Assembly (NCBI RefSeq): GCF_016798245.1
Contig: NZ_JAEUZA010000001.1
Location: 46,221-110,220 of the forward strand
Direction: 5' to 3'
DNA length: 64,000 nucleotides
Source of the DNA: Alkalicoccobacillus gibsonii
GTDB taxonomy: Bacteria > Bacillota > Bacilli > Bacillales > Bacillaceae_D
Position 1 is the stretch's first letter. Each line of letters opens with the position of its first letter. A program made the translations under genes and the position numbers. Below the pieces are notes generated by a model. The model was not told the origin of the DNA. It did no database searches and saw nothing but the letters and a program-made list of their open reading frames with translations. This document shows, piece after piece, positions 7,750-16,194 of this stretch.

Positions 7750-10107
7750 ATGCCAAATCTCTTTTGCATACTCAGCAATGGTTCGGTCACTTGAAAAGTA
7801 ACCAGAGTGACTAATATTAATTAAGCATTTTTTCTGCCAGGTACGTGGGGTGAGGTATAGCTCCTGTACCTGGTTTTGTGCTTGCACATAGCTTCCAAAG
7901 TCTTTTAAAAGGAAATACTCATCTCCATTTTCAACTAATGAATAATAGATGTCTTGAAACGCAACTTGATCGCCTTTAAGTGAACCGTTTACTAGTCGAT
8001 GCAGGACCTTTTGCAGCCTGCGATCCTGATGGAATACCTCACGAGGATCGTATTGACCATTCTGTTCATAGGCCAAAACCTCTTGAGCTCGAAGACCAAA
8101 ATCAAAGAAATGATCTGTAGAAACTAAATCAGTCATTTCAATGTTTGCCCCGTCCATCGTACCAATCGTTAATGCCCCGTTCATCATCATCTTCATATTT
8201 CCAGTGCCAGACGCTTCCTTTGAAGCCGTTGATATTTGTTCGCTTACATCTGCAGCAGGAATAATAAGCTCCGCCTGTGAGACGTTATAATTCGGGAGAA
8301 AAAGAACTTGAATTTTACCTTTTGTTAAAGAATCTTCATTGATCTGACTTGCCACTGATGTAATTAAAGAAATGATTCGTTTAGCATAAAGATAGCCAGG
8401 GGCAGCTTTTGCTCCAAAGATAAAGGTCCGTGGTACTTTGATAGAATCCGGCTTATCGTGACACAGGTCCCAAAGATACATGACATGTAACAAATTTAAT
8501 AGCTGACGTTTGTAGCCATGTAGTCTTTTGATGTGCACATCAAAAATTGAATGTTCCATTATTTGATGTCCTGTTTTATCAAAGATTTTATTGGCTAGCC
8601 TTTGTTTATTTTGTTGTTTAATAGCGTGAAGCTCATCAAGAACGGCATCATCATCTGTGTACTTTAGTAATTTTGTGAGATCATCCGGCTTTTCTTTCCA
8701 CGACTCCCCAATTAATCTGGTAATAAAATTCGTTAACAAAGGATTTGCATTTAGGAGCCACTGTCTGTGACTAATTCCGTTTGTTTTATTTGTAAATCTC
8801 TCGGGAAATCGAATCGAAAACGATTTCAAAAGTTCGTCTTTCAAAATGGTTGAGTGCAGTTTTGCTACACCGTTAATCGTGTGACTCCCTATCACAGCGA
8901 GTCTTGCCATATGAATCACATCATCTGTGATAATGGAAAGGTCATTAAGACTTTCCCATTCCTCAAGCCCCCGATATTCAACATCTAGGCAATGTCTTCG
9001 ATTGATCTCTTCAATAATTAAAAAAATGCGTGGGAGCTGCTCTTTCACTAGGAACACAGGCCACTTCTCTAATGCTTCATTCATCAACGTATGATTTGTG
9101 TAGGACACAGTCGACAACACGATGCTCCAAGCTTCTTCCCATGAGAGGTCATGCTCATCTACTAGTAATCTCATGAACTCCGGGATGATTAGAGTAGGGT
9201 GTGTATCGTTTATTTGAATAGCAAGCTTGGAGGGGATCTCCTGAAGTGTACCTCCACTTTGTAGGTAATCAAATAAAATAGATTGAATACCCGCGGACAC
9301 AAGAAAGTACTGTTGGCGTAATCTTAGAACCTTACCATCATAATGAGAATCATCTGGATACAGAAATTCAGTAATCTCCTCAGCTTTTCGTTTCGTTGAT
9401 GCGTAGGCTTCAAATGTACTGTCCGATGCAGCAGGTGTAGATTCGGCTCGCCAGATGGTTAGGTCGTTTACTTGATTATTTTTGTAACCAAAAATAGGTA
9501 TTTGATAAGGAACCGCTATGATCTCTTCAGGATTGTGAAGGTGGAATGTTAGACGGTCGTTATGCTGGCTCATATGTACGGAGCCACCAAAACGAACAAC
9601 AATCGCTTGGCCAGGTTTTTGTGCTTCCCAGGCGTAGCCCGAATCACTGACCCATTGATCAGGTAGCTCAACCTGTTGCTGGTTATTAATTTTTTGCTTA
9701 AATAGCCCGTATTGATAGCGTAAGCCCATCCCGTGACCGGAGTATCCCAGTGCGGCTAGTGAATCTAAGAAGCAGGCAGCGAGCCTTCCTAAACCACCGT
9801 TACCAAGCGCGGCGTCTAGCTCACTTTGAAACACCTCGGTTGGCTCATATTGAAACGACTCTAAGACCTCCTTGCAGGAATCAAGCAGGTCTAAGTTTAG
9901 AAGATTTGTTTCAATAAAGCGGCCAGGGAGGAATTCCATTGAGAAATAAAATACCTGCTTCGTTTGAGGTGATTTGGATTCATTGTTCTCAGAAAATTCT
10001 TTGACCAACGAAGCAATCGTGGTAAGCGCATGTTGTGGTGTGCGCGGTTCTGCATTAACTAATTGCTTCGATAAGGCTTTTTTGAATCTGTCTTTGTTGA
10101 TTGTCAT
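7744..10107 (-). CDS. glgP: Glycogen phosphorylase
   Basis: About 787 residues, GT35 family; releases glucose-1-phosphate from glycogen using PLP. NGGLGRLAACFLDSLA and the PLP-lysine region EASGTGNMKMMMNGALTIG are clear. The likely start is ATG at 10107, 12 bases after AAAAAGGAG on the minus strand; a longer ATG start at 10152 lacks such a site. It overlaps the end of glgA by 53 bp, so expression is probably coupled. It is the last gene of the glgC-glgA-glgP operon and its stop overlaps that of the convergent phosphodiesterase gene. Confidence 0.93.
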   Translation of the reverse strand: MTINKDRFKKALSKQLVNAEPRTPQHALTTIASLVKEFSENNESKSPQTKQVFYFSMEFLPGRFIETNLLNLDLLDSCKEVLESFQYEPTEVFQSELDAALGNGGLGRLAACFLDSLAALGYSGHGMGLRYQYGLFKQKINNQQQVELPDQWVSDSGYAWEAQKPGQAIVVRFGGSVHMSQHNDRLTFHLHNPEEIIAVPYQIPIFGYKNNQVNDLTIWRAESTPAASDSTFEAYASTKRKAEEITEFLYPDDSHYDGKVLRLRQQYFLVSAGIQSILFDYLQSGGTLQEIPSKLAIQINDTHPTLIIPEFMRLLVDEHDLSWEEAWSIVLSTVSYTNHTLMNEALEKWPVFLVKEQLPRIFLIIEEINRRHCLDVEYRGLEEWESLNDLSIITDDVIHMARLAVIGSHTINGVAKLHSTILKDELLKSFSIRFPERFTNKTNGISHRQWLLNANPLLTNFITRLIGESWKEKPDDLTKLLKYTDDDAVLDELHAIKQQNKQRLANKIFDKTGHQIMEHSIFDVHIKRLHGYKRQLLNLLHVMYLWDLCHDKPDSIKVPRTFIFGAKAAPGYLYAKRIISLITSVASQINEDSLTKGKIQVLFLPNYNVSQAELIIPAADVSEQISTASKEASGTGNMKMMMNGALTIGTMDGANIEMTDLVSTDHFFDFGLRAQEVLAYEQNGQYDPREVFHQDRRLQKVLHRLVNGSLKGDQVAFQDIYYSLVENGDEYFLLKDFGSYVQAQNQVQELYLTPRTWQKKCLINISHSGYFSSDRTIAEYAKEIWHL

Positions 10108-11554
10108 CTTGATCAAACACTCCTTTTTGCTCACGAAGCCCGTCGTATACATGCTGGTACTCTAAGGCTGATTTTCGCCATCCGAGCTCAGTTCGAGCGC
10201 ATCCAGCTACTAGTTTGTTCCACTGATGCTTATGGTGAAAGTGGGAGAGAGCCCTTTGAATGGTTAAACGTAGCTCACCAGGAGTCTGGTTAAAGAAAGT
10301 AAAGCCATTACCCGTTCCAGTGTGAGGCTGATAGGCTTGAATCGTATCTTTTAATCCTCCTGTTTCCCTGACAATCGGTACACAGCCATAACGCAAGGCG
10401 ATAAGCTGACTTAATCCACACGGTTCAAATAAAGAAGGCATTAAAAGGAGATCGGAGCCTGCATAGATACGTCGTGCTCTTCCTTCATCAAATCCTTGGA
10501 AGAAACAGAGCTTAGTTGGGTAACGATGCTGCAAATCGTTCAGTCCGTTCTCAAGTTCCGGGGAACCATTTCCTAAAACAACGACTTGCATTCGCTCATG
10601 AGCAAGCATGTCATGTAAGGTTTCGATTAAAAGTTGAATCCCTTTCTCAGGAACAAGCCTTGAAACGACTGCAAGCAGCGGGGTAGAAATAGAAAGTGAC
10701 AACCCAGCTTCAGCTTGTAAACTGCGTTTATTAATATCTGAAGCGCTAGACCGATTTGTGTAAGGGGCGATAAGCTCCTTATCTGTCTGTGGATTATATT
10801 CGTCTAAGTCAATTCCATTCACAATTCCAATAAGATCATTCGCTCGTTCTTTAAGTAAGCGATCCAGCTTATAGCCAAAGGCTGGTTCCTGAATTTCAAG
10901 AGAGTAGGTAGGGCTAACGGTTGTTATTTTATCCGCCTCGGCAATCCCTGCTTTTAAATAGTTGATTTGACCATCCATTTCCAGAATGGAGAATGCTTGA
11001 TCATCAAAATGAAGTAATTCTTCAAAAATCGAAGCTGGAAATTGTCCTTGATAGGCAAGGTTGTGAATGGTCAATACCGTTTTAATTTGATGATTCCATT
11101 GTTTAGCTCGAATATAAGCAGGGAGTAACCCCGTTTGCCAATCGTGACAGTGAAGGATATTCGGTTTTTGTTCCCTAGAACTGATCCATTCTAAAACGGC
11201 ATGGCAAAAAAACGCATACCGTTCTCCATCGTCATGACAACCGTACAAGAGCGGACGGTTGAAATAGTATTCATTTTCAAAGAAAAGATAGCGAATTCCT
11301 TGATGTTCTAGCTCAAAGACATGACAGGCTTGCTCGCGCCAACGGACCCAGACAGAAAGAGTAGTGACCCAGTTTAGTTTGTTGGCCCAATCACTCGCGA
11401 GTGACTGATGCTTAGGGAGGATAACAGTAACCGCTCCGCGAGGCATAGATAATGCCTGCGGGAGCGAGCCAATCACATCGGCTAACCCACCTGTTTTAAA
11501 AAAAGGTGTACATTCTGTTGCTACATGGAGGATATCTAAATGGTTTTCAGTCAT
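10055..11554 (-). CDS. glgA: Glycogen synthase (ADP-glucose)
   Basis: 499 residues, GT5 family. The ADP-glucose-binding KTGGLADV occurs near residue 20 and the C-terminal retaining-GT motif GSDLLLMPSLFEPCGL is present. It elongates alpha-1,4-glucan from ADP-glucose made by GlgC. The ATG is preceded by AAAGGAG. It lies 16 bp after glgC and overlaps glgP by 53 bp, so the last 17 codons are a C-terminal extension read in a different frame from glgP; B. subtilis GlgA is somewhat shorter. Confidence 0.94.
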   Translation of the reverse strand: MTENHLDILHVATECTPFFKTGGLADVIGSLPQALSMPRGAVTVILPKHQSLASDWANKLNWVTTLSVWVRWREQACHVFELEHQGIRYLFFENEYYFNRPLLYGCHDDGERYAFFCHAVLEWISSREQKPNILHCHDWQTGLLPAYIRAKQWNHQIKTVLTIHNLAYQGQFPASIFEELLHFDDQAFSILEMDGQINYLKAGIAEADKITTVSPTYSLEIQEPAFGYKLDRLLKERANDLIGIVNGIDLDEYNPQTDKELIAPYTNRSSASDINKRSLQAEAGLSLSISTPLLAVVSRLVPEKGIQLLIETLHDMLAHERMQVVVLGNGSPELENGLNDLQHRYPTKLCFFQGFDEGRARRIYAGSDLLLMPSLFEPCGLSQLIALRYGCVPIVRETGGLKDTIQAYQPHTGTGNGFTFFNQTPGELRLTIQRALSHFHHKHQWNKLVAGCARTELGWRKSALEYQHVYDGLREQKGVFDQDDNQQRQIQKSLIEAIS

Positions 11555-11569
11555 ACAGGGTTACTCCTT

Positions 11570-12703
11570 TTACTTAATATTCTTGAGCAGATGGTTACTA
11601 ATCATTGCGTGAGCTGGTTTTGTCTTTGAAAGTCGATGTACAACAGAAGGAGTAATGAGCATAATTTCGTTGTCTGAGGCGAATGACATATGATCTGGGA
11701 TATGAGTATTCTCAGCCACGATCACTCGATGTAAGTAAACGTTTTTTCCAACTGATGCACCAGGTAGAATTACAGACTGATAAACCGCTACTCCTTCTGA
11801 AATATAAGCAGTAGGAGAAATAACGGATTCAGCAATCTTTCGTTCCTTTGCTTCCTTTACTGACTGAATAGATATTGGAGTAAAGGCAGACGTGAGAGGT
11901 GTTGTAAACAATGGCCATTCTTGATCTGTCAGAAGAAATGGTGAGGTCCCTTTAATAAGATCCATTTGCGTCTCCCAGTAAGTTTGGATCGTACCTACGT
12001 CTCTCCAATATTGATCATAAGGAAATGCGTAAAGCTTTGCCTCGTGAACAAGACATGGAAGAATGTCTTTGCCAAAATCATGACTTGATGCTGGATTCAC
12101 AGAGTCGTCTAATAGACATTCTTTTAAGTAAGACCAATTAAACAGATAGATGCCCATTGAAGCGGTTTGGCTTTTAGGATGCTCAGGTTTCTCTTCAAAT
12201 TTGAGCACCCTATTCGTGTCGTCAACACGTAAAATGCCAAAGCGACTCGCTTCTTCCTTTGGAACCGTTAATGTAGCGACCGTTACATCGGCATCCTTCT
12301 GTTGGTGGAACGTTAACAGTTCCTCGTAATTCATCTGATAAATATGATCACCTGAAAGAATAAGGACATGAGTTGGCTCGCGTTCTTCAAGATACTGTAC
12401 ATTTTTGTAGACGGCATCTGCTGTTCCCTCGTATGTTGAATTGGTTGCTGGTAAGCAATCAATAGAAAGTCCATAGGACTCACTATTCTCTAGATGAGAA
12501 TGAAGGGTTTCAGGTTTATACTGTGTTAAAACACCTGCATGTTTGATACCTGAATGGATGCAATTGCTAATTGTGTAGTCAATAATGCGATGATTGCCTC
12601 CAAAAGAGACGGCTGGTTTCGATTCATTTCTTGTTAAAGCACCTAGTCTTGTACCTGCACCCCCTGCTAAGATCATAGCGACACAATTCACCATAGAGTT
12701 CAC
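11570..12703 (-). CDS. glgC: Glucose-1-phosphate adenylyltransferase
   Basis: About 377 residues. MILAGGAGTRLGALT is the nucleotide-binding pyrophosphorylase motif, KPAVSFGGNHRIIDY follows, and FEEKPEHPK and SMGIYLF mark the sugar-phosphate site; a left-handed beta-helix ends the protein. It makes ADP-glucose, the committed step of glycogen synthesis. I chose GTG 12703, six bases after AAAGGGGG on the minus strand; ATG 12694 is possible. It is the first gene of the operon here. In B. subtilis glgB precedes and glgD follows glgC; both are absent. Confidence 0.93.
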   Translation of the reverse strand: MNSMVNCVAMILAGGAGTRLGALTRNESKPAVSFGGNHRIIDYTISNCIHSGIKHAGVLTQYKPETLHSHLENSESYGLSIDCLPATNSTYEGTADAVYKNVQYLEEREPTHVLILSGDHIYQMNYEELLTFHQQKDADVTVATLTVPKEEASRFGILRVDDTNRVLKFEEKPEHPKSQTASMGIYLFNWSYLKECLLDDSVNPASSHDFGKDILPCLVHEAKLYAFPYDQYWRDVGTIQTYWETQMDLIKGTSPFLLTDQEWPLFTTPLTSAFTPISIQSVKEAKERKIAESVISPTAYISEGVAVYQSVILPGASVGKNVYLHRVIVAENTHIPDHMSFASDNEIMLITPSVVHRLSKTKPAHAMISNHLLKNIK

Positions 12704-12756
12704 ATAACTCCCCCTTTTTTTCTCACGCACATTGTTATGAAGTGATTATGTATTGA

Positions 12757-12786
12757 TACGTATGTCTATGTAACCGTTTTCTATTC
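12757..12786 (-). promoter_or_regulatory. Candidate sigma-E-like promoter of glgCAP
   Basis: On the minus strand GAATAGA (-35), 15 bp, then CATACGTA (-10) resemble the mother-cell sigma-E consensus; the B. subtilis glg operon is sigma-E dependent. The match is partial. Confidence 0.35.
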
Positions 12787-12934
12787 CTCGATATCTCAGC
12801 TTTCTAAAAAAACAACTTTCTCATGCTTTAAATCCTTCAGAATTTATTCACAACAGTCGATAAATAGATAACAAAACATTGTCAGTCTTGGATTGTAGAA
12901 CGTTAAGATAAACAATGAAACACTAGGGGGAACT

Positions 12935-13411
12935 ATGGACGCTAGATATGTAAATGCGATTGTAAGAGCAACAAAAGGAATTTTAACCACACATTTAGGA
13001 GCCGAAGTAACTTCTCTTACACCAAAGGTTGGAACAGGAAGCGTCACAAGTAGTGAAATCTCTGTGATTCTTGGTGTAAAGGGGCAGTTAGCGGGCCAGA
13101 TTATATGTAGCTTTAAAAAAGACACTGCCTTACAGATTGTAGGGAAGATGATGGGTGGAATGTCTATCACGGAACTTGATGAAATGAGTTGGAGTGCTGT
13201 TAAGGAATTTGGAAACTGGATCGCAGGCACGACTGCAACAGAGTTATCAAATGAGAACTGTATTATTGATGTCACTCCACCAGTTACAAATGAAGGGTCA
13301 TCCATTTTTCATTCATCCGAAAAGTATTTAACTTTATCACTAGAAACAACGGTTGGCTCCATAGATATTCACATATCTTTCCAGGTTGTTGAGGAAACAC
13401 TTAGCATTTAA
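12935..13411 (+). CDS. CheX-like chemotaxis phosphatase
   Basis: 158 residues. The CheC/CheX/FliY phosphatase signature S-x3-E-x2-N is present once, at S87, E91 and N94 (SAVKEFGN), as in CheX rather than the two-motif CheC. The family dephosphorylates CheY-P or other receiver domains. The ATG follows AGGGGGAAC. There is no che or fli gene nearby, so its partner response regulator is unknown; it may act on a non-chemotaxis receiver. It is divergent from the glycogen operon and followed by a 500-bp region with a MITE-like repeat. Confidence 0.82.
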   Translation: MDARYVNAIVRATKGILTTHLGAEVTSLTPKVGTGSVTSSEISVILGVKGQLAGQIICSFKKDTALQIVGKMMGGMSITELDEMSWSAVKEFGNWIAGTTATELSNENCIIDVTPPVTNEGSSIFHSSEKYLTLSLETTVGSIDIHISFQVVEETLSI

Positions 13412-13437
13412 GAAGCAAAATATGAGCAGATTGGTAC

Positions 13438-13702
13438 GAGGCTGGGACAAAACATTAAAGTAGCGAGTAAAACGCGAAATATAGCAAAAATTCCGCTGCA
13501 GGAGAAACCCTCGCTTTCCGCGGACACGGCTTCAGCCTCATCCGTGGAAGAACACCACTCCTGAGTCTTCAGACACGTGTTTTTCCGCAGGAGTCTCGGG
13601 TTCTCCTTCCGCTCGATTTTTCAAAAAACACGAATGGCGAATGATTCTACGATCGAATCATTCGCCATTTTCTAATTGATTTTTAGTTTTGTCTCAGCTT
13701 CG
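13438..13702 (+). repeat. MITE-like repeat, full copy (about 265 bp)
   Basis: The ends form imperfect inverted repeats: left GAGGCTGGGACAAAAC, right (reverse complement) AAGCTGAGACAAAAC. Inside are a GC-rich segment with inverted repeats and a perfect 15-bp hairpin near 13634-13670 (AATGGCGAATGATTC and complement). There is no coding potential. Shorter copies lie at 15462-15570 (inverted, core deleted) and 26494-26582. Elements opening with GCTGGGACA are common between genes of Firmicutes. The rest of the gap 13412-13911 shows no other feature apart from the likely yhcX promoter. Confidence 0.8.
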
Positions 13703-13911
13703 TTTTTAATTGACCAGTCGAGGGGATTCTCATTAAGCGTATGGATGTATTGTTCACTTTTTCGTAATTAGTTTTGTCTTATGTGCAGGCTCCATTTCTT
13801 GATCATCATAACTCTATGAACAATTAGGTGAAAATACTATTCAAACGTTTGAAAAAAGGGTAAACTACCTATCGTAATCTCTGTGTTGAGATCTGGAAGG
13901 AGTGGACGATT

Positions 13912-15453
13912 ATGAAAGAAATTGATGTTTCAAAATTTGAGAAAAAGATGATTATTCGAAACATCGAGGCGGGTGACTTCGATGATATTATAGCAATGTC
14001 GAAATTATGCTTTAAAAATATGGAGCCTTGGAGATACGACCAGCTTCGTAGCCATATTGAAATCTTTCCTGAAGGCCAATTTTGCGTTGAGTATGACGGA
14101 GAAATAATCGGTTCCTGTTCAAGTTTAATTATTAACTTTGATGAATATGACGACCAGCACACTTGGGATGAGATTACAGATGAAGGGTATATTACAAACC
14201 ATGATTCAGAAGGATACAATCTCTATGGAATCGAAGTAATGGTTCATCCGAACTATCGTAGAATGAAGATCGGTCGTAGATTGTATGAAGCGCGTAAGGA
14301 TCTGGCACGTGAGCTGAATCTTAAAAGCATAATTATTGGTGGACGTATACCAAACTATTCGAAGCATGCGGCAGAACTTACACCACGTCAGTATGTAGAA
14401 GAAGTGACAATGCATAATCTGTATGATCCAGTTCTGACCTTCCAGGTTGTGAATGGATTTACGTTAAAACGAGTAAACTCCAATTATTTAGATGATGACA
14501 AAGCCTCCATGCGTTATGCAACGCTTATGGAGTGGAATAATATTGACTATAGACCAACGATTCCTAAACGTAAATTTAAGACATCGTTCCCGGTTCGAAT
14601 CACAACGATTCAATATGAAATGAAGAAGATTGCTTCCTTTGAAGAATTTGCAGTACAGTGCGAATATTATACAGATGTTGCTGCTGGATTTAATTCGGAC
14701 TTTGCCATTTTCCCAGAGATCTTCACGTTGCAGCTTCTTTCCTTCTTACCAGAGAAGAGTCCGAGTCGAGCCATCCGACGTTTAACAGAATTTACGGAGG
14801 ACTATATTGAACTCTTCACAACACTTGCAGTTCGTTACAATATTAATATTGTTGGAGGCTCTCACTTCGTTGAAGAGGAAGGAAAGATTTACAACATTTC
14901 ATACCTCTTTAGAAGAGATGGAACGATTGAGAAGCAATACAAGATCCATGTGACTCCAAACGAACGATTATTCTGGGGTATTTCCGGTGGAGATGAAGTG
15001 AAGGTATTTGATACAGATTGCGGAAAGATTGCCATTCAAATCTGTTATGATATTGAATTCCCAGAGCTAGCACGAATTGCTGTCGATAAAGGAGCGAACA
15101 TTATTTTTACGCCGTTCTGTACTGATGATCGTCAAGGCTACCTGCGTGTTCGTTATTGTTCTCAAGCACGTGCCATTGAAAATCAGCTATATACGGTTAT
15201 CTCTGGTACAGTCGGAAATCTTCCTGATGTTGAGAACATGGACATTCAATATGCTCAGTCTGGAATCTTTAGTCCGTCTGATTTCACATTTGCACGTGAT
15301 GGCATTGTAGGAGAGTGTAATCCTAACATTGAAACGGTGGTCGTGGGAGATGTTGACCTTGAAATTCTACGTCGTCACAGACGTTCCGGTAGTGTCAATC
15401 AGCTTCGCGACCGTCGCCATGATGTTTACCACATCTCATATAAGCAGCCTTAA
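13912..15453 (+). CDS. yhcX: GNAT acetyltransferase-nitrilase fusion (YhcX)
   Basis: 513 residues, the same length as B. subtilis YhcX. The N-terminal half is a GNAT domain with the acetyl-CoA motif VMVHPNYRRMKIGRRL near 109-124. The C-terminal half (about 228-500) is a carbon-nitrogen hydrolase with the full catalytic triad E269 (FPEIF), K344 (QYKIH) and C378 (QICYDIEFPE). This suggests acetylation and amide hydrolysis of related nitrogen metabolites; the substrates are unknown. The ATG follows GGAAGGAG. It is monocistronic and flanked by two inverted copies of the MITE-like repeat; the downstream copy supplies a terminator-like hairpin. Confidence 0.92.
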   Translation: MKEIDVSKFEKKMIIRNIEAGDFDDIIAMSKLCFKNMEPWRYDQLRSHIEIFPEGQFCVEYDGEIIGSCSSLIINFDEYDDQHTWDEITDEGYITNHDSEGYNLYGIEVMVHPNYRRMKIGRRLYEARKDLARELNLKSIIIGGRIPNYSKHAAELTPRQYVEEVTMHNLYDPVLTFQVVNGFTLKRVNSNYLDDDKASMRYATLMEWNNIDYRPTIPKRKFKTSFPVRITTIQYEMKKIASFEEFAVQCEYYTDVAAGFNSDFAIFPEIFTLQLLSFLPEKSPSRAIRRLTEFTEDYIELFTTLAVRYNINIVGGSHFVEEEGKIYNISYLFRRDGTIEKQYKIHVTPNERLFWGISGGDEVKVFDTDCGKIAIQICYDIEFPELARIAVDKGANIIFTPFCTDDRQGYLRVRYCSQARAIENQLYTVISGTVGNLPDVENMDIQYAQSGIFSPSDFTFARDGIVGECNPNIETVVVGDVDLEILRRHRRSGSVNQLRDRRHDVYHISYKQP

Positions 15454-15461
15454 TAAGGCAA

Positions 15462-15570
15462 AGAGTCTGAGACAAAACTAAAAATCACTTTGAAAAGGCG
15501 AATGGTTCAATTGTAGAATCATTCGCCTTTCGTGTTTTACTCGCTACTTTAATGTTTAGTCCCCGACTTC
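15462..15570 (-). repeat. MITE-like repeat, deleted inverted copy
   Basis: The reverse complement of the element at 13438-13702 with the GC-rich core missing: both ends (GAGTCTGAGACAAAACTAAA and TACTCGCTACTTTAATGTTT) and the hairpin GGCGAATGGTTC...GAATCATTCGCC (about 15495-15529) remain. The hairpin may terminate yhcX transcription. Confidence 0.8.
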
Positions 15571-15636
15571 TTTTTATATGTTTGTGCCGGTTCATATTAG
15601 GCGAAGCTGTTAAGAAAAAGACTGGTAGGGATTTGT

Positions 15637-16083
15637 ATGATTGAACGATTACAACCAAGAGTGTATGTACCATTAGTAGGATTGGTGCTTCTTTTTGGCT
15701 CTCTCTTTTACATGAGCATTGTGAATCCAATGTTTAAAATGGAAAAGGAAGAGCATTGGAATATACATGTAGTTCATGTTGCTGAGGGCTATCGACCATT
15801 TAAAACAGAATCCGTTCAGTTATTTCTACAAAATGGCGAAGGGGAACCTGCTAAGGGGGAACAGGTCAAGTTGGAGCTGAACTCTCAATCAGGAATGAAT
15901 GAGCACCATTGGATGCATCACATAGAAGATGGTTTATATCAAACAGAACTATCATTTAAAGAATCAGGACAGTGGCAAGGAAGTGTAACCGTTTCAAACG
16001 GTAAATATCAAAATGAATTTCCTTACACCATCTATGTACAACCTGGAGCAGAAAAAATACAATTAGGTGAATATAGAAAATAG
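15637..16083 (+). CDS. Membrane-anchored FixH/YtkA-like protein
   Basis: 148 residues: an N-terminal membrane anchor (VPLVGLVLLFGSLFYMSIV, about 12-30) followed by an extracytoplasmic beta-rich domain ending in GQWQGSVTVSNGKYQNEFPY, characteristic of FixH/YtkA-like (Ig-like) domains. FixH proteins take part in cbb3 oxidase maturation and YtkA-type domains in copper handling, but no oxidase gene is adjacent, so the role is open. The ATG is preceded by only a weak GTAGGGA site. The gap of about 110 bp to glpD contains no clear terminator. Confidence 0.65.
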   Translation: MIERLQPRVYVPLVGLVLLFGSLFYMSIVNPMFKMEKEEHWNIHVVHVAEGYRPFKTESVQLFLQNGEGEPAKGEQVKLELNSQSGMNEHHWMHHIEDGLYQTELSFKESGQWQGSVTVSNGKYQNEFPYTIYVQPGAEKIQLGEYRK

Positions 16084-16194
16084 AATGAAAGAGTTGTTTG
16101 ATGTATACTACAAGAAAAGGAAACAAGGCTGAAACATTAACCTGTTGAATTCCGTATAGAACTGGCAATAGGGATGTAGGGGGGAGTGGACCCG

